Below are positions 58,030-64,000 of a stretch of 64,000 nt of DNA, piece after piece. Each line of letters begins with the position of its first letter. Position 1 is the first letter of the stretch. Source of the stretch: Castor canadensis (taxonomy: Eukaryota; Chordata; Mammalia; Rodentia; Castoridae); NCBI RefSeq assembly GCF_047511655.1, contig NC_133401.1:12246001-12310000 (forward strand), read 5' to 3'. The position numbers and the translations under genes were made by a program. The notes beneath the pieces are model-generated. The model searched no databases, was not told the origin of the DNA, and saw only the letters and a list, made by a program, of their open reading frames with translations.

Positions 58030-58317
58030 TTTGAGTTTCATATAAATAGAGGAAAATATAAACCAAACTCCTTTTTGTGTCTAGTTGCTAACACTTGACG
58101 TGATATCTGTGAGTTTCATCTATGTTACTTGCTGTAGCTTGCTCTTTTTTTACTGCTGAATAATATTCTGTTGTTTGAATGTGTCACTTTTTATTCTATA
58201 TTTATGTTGATGAGAATTCTATTAAGAAGACTTCTATAAATATTCTTGTTGGTTTTTTTTTGGTGAACACATGTACACATTTTTGTTGTGCATGTTATTT
58301 GCTGGTGCAGTTTCTGG
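58030..58317 (-). mobile_element. Ancient L1 3' fragment, antisense
   Basis: GTTTCATCTATGTTACTTGC, ACTGCTGAATAATATTCTGTTG and GTTGGTTTTTTTTTGGTGAACACATGTACACATTTTTG correspond in order to the antisense of an old L1 ORF2 3' end. Highly diverged. Confidence 0.6.
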
Positions 58318-58620
58318 ATATGTATATATTCAACTTCAACATTTGCAGATCCAACCAACTGTGGATTGAAAATACTTGAAAAAACGAGTCAAATATGGAC
58401 TTTTTTCTTGGCATTCTCTGAACAATGATTATTTACATAGTATATTCATTTTATTGGGTGTCTAAGTAATCTAGAGATTTAAAGTATACAGGAGGATGTA
58501 CATAGTTTAGATGTACATGTAAAGACTATACCATTTTATATAAGGAGTTTGATTATTGAGTGTTTTTGTATCTAAGGGGTCCTAGAATCAATTTCCCATA
58601 GACGCTAAAGACTGACCATT
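58318..58620. mobile_element. MER2-like (Tigger-type) DNA transposon remnant
   Basis: GCAGATCCAACCAACTGTGGATTGAAAATACTTG, then ACCATTTTATATAAGGAGTTTGA and ATCTAAGGGGTCCTAGAATCAATTTCCC, ending GACTGACC: the standard MER2/Tigger terminal region in order. Non-autonomous fossil. Confidence 0.8.
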
Positions 58621-59077
58621 GGTCAGAGGTTTCCCAAGTAGGTGTACTGATGTTACAATCTTTCACATTTCAGGATCATGATAAGGGACCATCACTTCTC
58701 CTTCACATCTACCTAATGTGTGGGCCAGAGTCATTCTCTCTGGAAATTGTCGGGAGGCAGAAAGGAGGTGGAAATTGGGTCACAGGAAGGAGGATACTTT
58801 GGTTGAGATGCAAGGGAGATCTGGTCAGACTCAAGGGTACAGGCAGGAACAATGCTGGAAATGCTCAAGCATCTGTACTGATTGGGCCCCAACCAATCAC
58901 AGCAGACACTGGTTGGGCTGTGGATGAACCCTTCAGTTGCTTGGTCCTTGGAATGGTAGCCTGGGGAGGCAGGTCCTGGGGTGAGAAGCCTAACTATCAA
59001 TCTGTATCTGAGTGTTTTAAAAGATTAACAAGCTGTGTACTGAATAATAGCAATCCTAGTCCCTTTATGCCTTGCAG
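58621..59077 (+). other. Intron-1-side sequence upstream of the P450 pseudogene exon 2
   Basis: No repeat recognised and no exon 1 signal peptide/proline-rich sequence. It ends in the polypyrimidine-AG acceptor CCCTTTATGCCTTGCAG (59061-59077). A 161-codon frame here is in the wrong frame for exon 2. Confidence 0.55.
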
Positions 59078-59240
59078 CTTCAAGAAAAATATGGAGATGT
59101 ACTCACTGTGTACTTGGGATGATGTCACGTGGTGATGATGTGTGGAACAGATACCATACGAGAGGCCCTGGGGGAACAAGCTGAGGCTTTCTTTGGCCAA
59201 GGGACAATTGCCACTATTGAGTCAGTCTTCCAGGAATATG
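59078..59240 (+). pseudogene. P450 pseudogene exon 2
   Basis: 163 nt with intact AG acceptor (59076-59077) and GT donor (59241). Reads LQEKYGDVLTVYLG, a stop (tga at 59120-59122) where CYP2B has Pro, then [16 protein letters not shown] and [16 protein letters not shown]. Everything else is in frame, so this exon is the best preserved. Confidence 0.93.
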
Positions 59241-59379
59241 GTGAGGGTTGCAAAGGCACTATGGGGTGGAATGGATGGTGGCATCTGGGGAAGGTGAGTA
59301 TGAGGAAGGAGAAGGGGCAGGGAGGGACTCAGTCTTCTTTGAACTTCCTCTGTAACCCATGCCTACCCTATGCCTCCAG

Positions 59380-59529
59380 GTGTGATTTTTGCCGACGGGG
59401 TACACTAGAAGGTCCTTTGACATTTCTCTCTGGCTTCCATGAGGGACTTCAGAATGGGTAAGGAGAGTGTGGAGGAGCGGATTCAGGAAGAGGCTAAGTA
59501 TCTTGTGAAGGAGCTGCAGAAATCCAAGG
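59380..59529 (+). pseudogene. P450 pseudogene exon 3
   Basis: 150 nt after a short 139-nt intron, acceptor CCTCCAG. Reads VIFADGVH, stop (tag for the Trp of the ERWK motif), KVL, stop (tga for Arg), [20 protein letters not shown] and [17 protein letters not shown]. The WxxxR C-helix motif that contacts the haem propionate is thus lost twice. The donor reads GA (59530-59531 region) in place of GT. Confidence 0.92.
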
Positions 59530-59554
59530 GAGAGTCCCCAAGGATGGAAAGGAA

Positions 59555-59672
59555 AGAGAGACAGTGAAACAGAGAGTGATGTGGAGTGCACAGCCATAGA
59601 AAGACAGAGGTGAAGGTAGAGACAGAGACAGAGGTGAAGGAGGGAAGAGAGAGAGAGAGTTTATATTCTCCA
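59555..59672. repeat. Purine-rich GA tract in intron 3
   Basis: GAGACAGAG and GAAGG runs with almost no pyrimidine on the plus strand. Confidence 0.7.
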
Positions 59673-60006
59673 AGAGTCATTCAAGAGGCATAGAGTGAGT
59701 GGTTAGTCTGTTGTTCATATGTTTTTAGAAAAATCAATTCATGGGTTAATTTTTTTTTGCCAAAGGTAAAACAGGCCTTCTGTAAAAGAAAGTAGAGAAG
59801 AGGAGGAATGGCAGGCATTTTGAACTGTGATTTTCTTATCTTGGGGAAGTGCTGATGAGTGGGAAGACAACAAAGAGACAGCTGTGATGCTCTGCTCTTA
59901 GGCAGCCAGAAGAATATTTTTTGTTACTTTTGGATTATCCATAACAGGGACATATTGGTGACATTTCCCTCCCCGCCTTTTTAGCACCTCTTTCTCTCAT
60001 GTTCTT

Positions 60007-60163
60007 TTTAATTTTTTTGGTGGTACTGGGGCTTAACTCAGGGTCTGGTGCTTGTTATGTTGGTGCTCTACCACTTGAGCTACTTATCAGCACTATCAAA
60101 CTATTCTCCTGATTTCTGCCTCCTGTGTAGCTGGGATTACAGGTGTGAGTAATCCCTGGCCTC
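60007..60163 (-). mobile_element. Antisense composite SINE in intron 3
   Basis: TTTTTTTGGTGGTACTGGGGC, TTAACTCAGGGTCTGGTGCTTG, CTCTACCACTTGAGCTA, then TGTGTAGCTGGGATTACAGGTG: ID-like half followed by a shortened B1-like half. Confidence 0.85.
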
Positions 60164-60169
60164 TCATTT

Positions 60170-60790
60170 TCTTTTTGTTAAGGATTTTATACATGTACAT
60201 AATGTACTTGAATCATATTCTCTTCTCATTACCCTCTATTCTCTCTTCCTGTCAGTCCTTTTCCTCTTCCCATCAGTTCCCCTGCTACTTCCATGCCATT
60301 TAAAAGAGTATGGATTTTGCATATGAGAGAAAAAATGCAATATTTGTCTTTCTCAGTCTAATTTATTTTGTTTAACATGATGTTCTCTAGTTACATACAT
60401 TTTCCTACAAACTACATATTCCTTATGGCTGAATAATACTCCATTGTGTACATATACCACATTTTCTTTGTCCATTCATCTGCTGATGGGCATCTGGGCT
60501 GATTCCATACTTTGACTATTGTGAATAATGCAGATATAAACATGGGATAATCAAGTATTTTGATTGCATGCTGATTTAAATTCCAGTGGATATATGTCTA
60601 GCACTGGTATAGTAGGATAATATGGTAGTTCCAGTTTTAGTTTTTGAGGAAACTCCATACTGATTTCCATTGCAGCCACAGTGATTTACATTTTGAACAA
60701 CAGTGACAAAGAACTCCTTTCACCCCTCATTTTGCCAGTGTTTATTTTCTGATGATAGCCACTCTGACAGGTGTATTTCATCAACATTTC
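60170..60790 (-). mobile_element. Old L1 3' end in intron 3, antisense
   Basis: Antisense ORF2 C-terminus and 3'UTR: TATGGCTGAATAATACTCCATTGTG, CCATTCATCTGCTGATGGGCATCTGGG, GACTATTGTGAATAATGCAG and GATAGCCACTCTGACAGGTGTA. Diverged, 5'-truncated. Confidence 0.85.
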
Positions 60791-60854
60791 TCAGAAGACT
60801 CTAAGGTGTCAGGGTAGAGGCTGCAAGGGAGCAATAAGGATTGACAGACTGAGA

Positions 60855-61080
60855 TGAAAGGAGGAAGCACTGTGACACAAGTAGAGAAATAGGAAAGGAG
60901 AGGCAGACATGAAGAGATCAAAAGGAAGAGAAAGACACACAAGGATCAGAGAGAGAGAGACAGTGGCATAGACTCATAAAGGCAGAGAGAAACTGAGAGA
61001 AAATTAAGAGAGACAGACAGACAGACAAGATTCAGGGGAAGATCAGCAGAGGAGTAAGAGAGGACAGACAGGTGATATCC
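60855..61080. repeat. Purine-rich tract in intron 3
   Basis: Long GA-rich stretch (AGAGAGAGAGACAGTGG, ACAGACAGACAGACAAG) with few pyrimidines. Confidence 0.7.
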
Positions 61081-61344
61081 AGAGAGGAGGTGCCACGCCA
61101 GCCCAATGTTCTTGGGCTCTAGCTCCCCTCTCCCATCCACAAGAGCCAGATATGAGCCTGTTATATACAGGCATCAACTCACCATTGAAGAATGATTCCT
61201 GGAAGAACTGAGAGCCCTAGAAGTAGGAGGAGGAGAGAAAGGGTGAGTGATAGATAGGGATGGAACTTTCAGGGCTTTTAAATTTGCACAAGTAGTTGAT
61301 TGAACACTACCATGCCCACTCCAGACCCTGCCTGTGTCTCTCAG

Positions 61345-61545
61345 CTTCCTGTGTCCGAATCCTGACTCCTATAGTTACTTACTTTGGTCAAATTACTTAA
61401 CATCTCTGTTTATCAATTTACAATGTGGGGAATAATAATAGAATTGCATTATCCTTATAATGGTGTGATGAATATTAAAAATAAAATTATGTGTAAAGTG
61501 CTTAGATTAGGGCATGGCACATAATACATGCTTGTGTTACTTATT
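61345..61545 (+). mobile_element. MIR SINE in intron 3
   Basis: TGGTCAAATTACTTAACATCTCTG, CAATGTGGGGAATAATAATAG and TGTAAAGTGCTTAGATTAGGGCATGGCACATAATACATGC match MIR blocks in order. Its presence fits an ancient intron. Confidence 0.85.
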
Positions 61546-61667
61546 ATTGATATTTTTATCTTTTATTACTGAAAAATGGGTAGCAGTCACACAGAGATGG
61601 GGCAGCAGCCAAATGTTTTCCAGGCTCTTGATTCTGTATTCTATGTCCTGACTGCTCCTTCTCTTAG

Positions 61668-61804
61668 GAGTCCTCCTGGACTCCACCTCCAATATCATCT
61701 ACATTTTCTTTGGAGAATGATTTGACTATGAGGACCGTCAGTTCTTGCAGTTTATCGACATGTTCTATCAGTCTTTGGCACTTGCCAGCTCCTTGTATGG
61801 CCAG
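61668..61804 (+). pseudogene. P450 pseudogene exon 4
   Basis: 137 nt, acceptor CTCTTAG. Reads VLLDST, then an in-frame 24-bp deletion, SNIIYIFFGE, stop (tga for Arg), FDYEDRQFLQFIDMFYQSLA, LASSLYGQ. The donor after GGCCAG is AT instead of GT. Confidence 0.9.
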
Positions 61805-62105
61805 ATCAGGGGGAGGGAGAGAATGGGTGGTAGTGAGGGGAGCATCCAGGACAGGGGGAAAAGGATGCTCTGGTTTGGGTCCTCAAAAGCTAAGTGAACT
61901 GGAAGAGGGAGAAACAGAGAGGATGAGATCTGTTGGATGAGATCCAGAGGGAGGGAGAGATGGTGAACAGAAATGGAGGGATAGAAAGAAAGAGGAAGGC
62001 AGAAATAGAGTCTGCGAGTCACAAAGAAACTGAGGACTTGGGAGAGAGAGGAGAGTAGAAAAGAGGAAAATTGAGAAGGGAGAAAGAGGGAGGGAAAGAG
62101 TTTCC
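61805..62105. repeat. Purine-rich (GGGA/GAAA)n tract in intron 4
   Basis: Begins right after exon 4; dominated by GGGAGGGAGAGA and AGAAAGAAAGAGG motifs. Open frames on the minus strand here are Ser/Leu/Phe-rich artefacts of the polypyrimidine strand. Confidence 0.75.
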
Positions 62106-62140
62106 TCATGAGGTATCAGTGTCCAGGGATGCTGCCTTCT

Positions 62141-62223
62141 TTTGTGGTACTGGGGTTTGAACTCAGGGCCTCATATTTACTAGGCAGGCACTCTACCACT
62201 CAAGCCACTCTGCCAGCCTGAGG
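62141..62223 (-). mobile_element. Antisense ID-like SINE in intron 4
   Basis: TTGTGGTACTGGGGTTTGAAC, TCAGGGCCTCATATTTAC, TAGGCAGGCACTCTACCACT, CAAGCCACTCTGCCAGCC. Good copy, about 70 bases from exon 5. Confidence 0.88.
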
Positions 62224-62290
62224 GCTAACTATTCCCTGAGACATACAAGCTCATCCTCAGGTGTATCTCACAGCCCCTTCCTTCTTGCAG

Positions 62291-62466
62291 TTGTTTGAAC
62301 TCTTTTCTGAGTTCTGAAGCACTTTCCTGGTGCAAACAGGCAAATCTACAAAAATCCTCAGGAAGTTAATACTTTCATTGGCCACAGTTTGGAGAAGCAC
62401 TGTGTGACTCTGGACCCCAGCTCCCAATGACACTTCATTGACACCTACCTGCTGTACTTGGAGAAA
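62291..62466 (+). pseudogene. P450 pseudogene exon 5
   Basis: 176 nt, acceptor CTTCTTGCAG, donor GTAGGA intact. Reads LFELFSEF in one frame, then a one-base deletion, [20 protein letters not shown] and [18 protein letters not shown], a stop (tga for Arg) and HFIDTYLLYLEK. Confidence 0.92.
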
Positions 62467-62905
62467 GTAGGATCTGCATGGATGGGAGGAGGGAAGGGCA
62501 GGAGTGAAAGATGGAGGACTGATAAGAAGGGAGGGAAAGTAGAAGAGTTAGAGGCAAAGAGCAGAGAAAGGGGATGAAAGAATAGGGAAAAGGAAGAGAA
62601 GAGATAAAGAAGAGATGAAGTGAAAGGAAGGAGAAAGTAGGGAGGAGGAAGTAAAATGCAGAGGGAAAGAGAGAAGGTGGAATGCCTGCAACAAAAAGCA
62701 GGAGAAAAGAGACCCGCAAGGCAAAAAGAGACTGGGAGATAAAAAGTGAGAAACATACCAAAGGGGAGAAAAGAGTGATATAGAAGATAGATAGGGAGGC
62801 CGGAGAGACAGAGATAGAGATAAATGGTTGGAAGTGTCCACGATAGAGAAACACAAAGTAGACCAGATTGTGTGAGACCGAGAAACAGAGGGAGGGTGTC
62901 CAGAG
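62467..62905. repeat. Purine-rich tract in intron 5
   Basis: Over 400 bases of GGGA, GAAG and GAGA motifs. It explains the long minus-strand frames (up to 190 codons) rich in Ser, Leu and Phe. Confidence 0.75.
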
Positions 62906-62974
62906 AGAATGTACATCTTCCTGCAGTGACGCTCCAGTGTCCCCTGACACTCCCTCTTGCCCCTCTAAAACTAG

Positions 62975-63115
62975 GAGAAATCTAATGTGCACACTGAGTT
63001 CCATCACCAGAACCTCGTACTCACCTTGCTCTCGCTCTTCTTTGTAGCACTGAGACCAGCAGCACCACTCTCCACTATAGCTTCCTGTTCCTGCTCAAAT
63101 ATTCTCATGTTGCAG
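62975..63115 (+). pseudogene. P450 pseudogene exon 6 (I-helix)
   Basis: 141 nt, acceptor ACTAG, donor GTAAG intact. Reads EKSNVHTEFHHQNLVLTLLS, LFFV, a one-base deletion, then (G)TETTSTTLHYSFLFLLKYSHVA. The oxygen-binding AGTET-type motif is recognisable but frameshifted at its first residues. Confidence 0.92.
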
Positions 63116-63274
63116 GTAAGCCAGAGGTGGGTCTAGGGATGAGAGAGGCAATGCTGGCCTCTTATCTAGGAGCTCTGCCGACTTTAGTGCCAATGGAGCC
63201 AGTCCTATTGGTGAATGACTGATTGAAGAATTTCTCTGCTTGTTTGTATACTGTTTTCTACCATTACTTAAAGA

Positions 63275-63560
63275 TTGACCCATCCATCCATCTATGCATC
63301 CACTCATGGACTTCAGTTTTTTGGTGGCATTGGAGTTTGATCTCAGGACCTCATGCTTGGTAGGCAGGCACTCTTACTGCTTAAGTTACTCTGCCAGCCC
63401 TTATGCATTCATCCATGCATCCTTCCATCCAGGCATGCATCCACCCATTATCTATCGATCCATCTATCAATCCATCCATGCATCCATGTATTCATCCACC
63501 CATTATCCATGCATCCACTATCCATTATCCATCCATCTATCCACCCACCAATACATCATC
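63275..63560. repeat. Degenerate (CATC)n tetranucleotide repeat, split by the SINE
   Basis: CCATCCATCCATCTATGCATCC before the SINE (63280-63302) and the same pattern from 63405 to 63550. Probably one tract into which the SINE inserted. Confidence 0.85.
63316..63402 (-). mobile_element. Antisense ID-like SINE after exon 6
   Basis: TTTTTTGGTGGCATTGGAGTTTG, ATCTCAGGACCTCATGCTTGG, TAGGCAGGCACTCTTACTGC, TTAAGTTACTCTGCCAGCCC. Confidence 0.87.
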
Positions 63561-64000
63561 TGTCTTTCAGTTGATTAATTCACCTGTATACTTGCTGATT
63601 CCTTCATCTATGATGATTTCAAGGACATATGATTCATTCATTGATTTGAATTCATCAGTTCATGAATTGATCCCTGGAACAGTGATGAATGAACTATTTT
63701 TCAGTGGCTCATTGGTTTACTTACTTATTCATGCATGTATCCATCTTTCTCTGAAGTAGGTTTCATTCCTTAATCATCCCACCAACCAGTATTTCAACTC
63801 TTCATTCATTCACCCACACATTCCTCCACTGAAGTCATTTCACTGACTTATTCAATCCACCCACACATTTATTTCTTTATTTACTCATACCTTCACTAAT
63901 TTATTAATTCACAATTCCTCCAAAAATTTACCAGTCACATGCTTATTTATTAGTTAGGTTAATTGCTTTATTTTTCTATGCACCATTTATTAATTGATCA
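63561..64000. other. Intron 6 sequence with weak ATTC/TTCA periodicity
   Basis: No exon 7 (ERVYREIEQVIG-like) is visible up to the window end. Loose TTCATTCATT and ACCCACACATT motifs suggest decay of the neighbouring tetranucleotide repeat. Confidence 0.5.

Larger units (their letters stand above)
59078..63115 (+). pseudogene. CYP2B-like cytochrome P450 pseudogene, exons 2-6
   Basis: CYP2B enzymes are haem monooxygenases of the endoplasmic reticulum that oxidise drugs and steroids. Five exons in order align to residues of a CYP2B protein from the LREKYGD region to the I-helix. Exon lengths are 163, 150, 137 (161 expected), 176 (177 expected) and 141 (142 expected), with conserved phases. Subfamily call rests on [29 protein letters not shown] and FPGANRQIY. 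Lesions: stops in exons 2, 3 (two), 4 and 5; single-base deletions in exons 5 and 6; a 24-bp deletion in exon 4; lost donors after exons 3 and 4. Exon 1 was not found upstream; exons 7-9 (with the haem Cys) would be past 64000. A related CYP2 subfamily (2G, 2S) is less likely. Confidence 0.93.

Noticed and set aside
58650..59135. 161-codon frame just before and across P450 exon 2
   Set aside because: It is in a different frame from the exon 2 coding sequence and crosses the splice acceptor; no domain is visible.
62435..63007. 190-codon minus-strand frame, apparently membrane-protein-like
   Set aside because: The hydrophobic Ser/Leu/Phe content comes from a polypyrimidine strand; it also runs over the antisense of P450 exon 6.
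1..64000. A novel multi-gene defence or biosynthetic system
   Set aside because: The window contains one P450 pseudogene and retrotransposons; no set of adjacent unknown genes was found.

Overview
The window is mammalian nuclear DNA, almost certainly rodent. The evidence is LINE-1 retrotransposons of a rodent-like lineage, B1 (7SL-derived) SINEs, tRNA-derived ID-like SINEs and composites of the two, plus older mammalian repeats (MIR, L1M, MaLR LTRs, Tigger/MER2 DNA transposons). From memory, the ID-like SINE with a right half reading roughly 'gctggtggagtggctcaag' fits Castorimorpha, most likely a beaver; this is an inference. Nothing prokaryotic, viral or operon-like is present.

Layout. 1-11.3 kb: three minus-strand L1s in series (the 5'UTR of an element running off the left edge; old L1-A; nearly complete L1-B). 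11.3-15.3 kb: older DNA with a MIR, ID-like SINEs and ancient L1 pieces. 15.3-22.4 kb: L1-C, the youngest and most complete L1, plus strand, with an open 400-codon ORF1 and a lightly damaged ORF2. 22.4-27.5 kb: old plus-strand L1-D. 27.5-31.2 kb: microsatellites, SINEs, LTR-like sequence and a decayed Tigger1 DNA transposon. 31.2-41.8 kb: plus-strand L1-E (tandem-repeat 5'UTR) joined to younger 5'-truncated L1-F. 41.9-53.6 kb: minus-strand L1-G (57-bp promoter monomers) and L1-H (its reverse-transcriptase core deleted). A short L1 carrying a 3' transduction sits inside L1-H. 53.6-59 kb: SINEs, two short L1s with clear target-site duplications, MaLR LTRs, ancient L1 and MER2.

59.08-63.12 kb holds the only recognisable host gene: exons 2 to 6 of a CYP2B-like cytochrome P450, plus strand. 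Exon lengths and phases match CYP2 genes, but it is clearly a pseudogene, with five in-frame stops, two single-base deletions, a 24-bp deletion and two lost splice donors. Exon 1 is not visible upstream in this window; exons 7-9 should lie beyond 64000. The window is therefore probably a repeat-expanded part of the CYP2 (ABFGST) cluster.

There is no cooperating gene set. The most interesting content is the L1 biology: several unrelated 5'UTR types sharing a YY1-like 5' end, two tandem-monomer promoters, a 3' transduction with its own AATAAA signal, a perfect 15-bp templated palindrome and conserved G-rich 3'UTR tracts. Repeat boundaries are read by eye from copy-to-copy comparison and are good to about 5-30 bases unless a target-site duplication is given.
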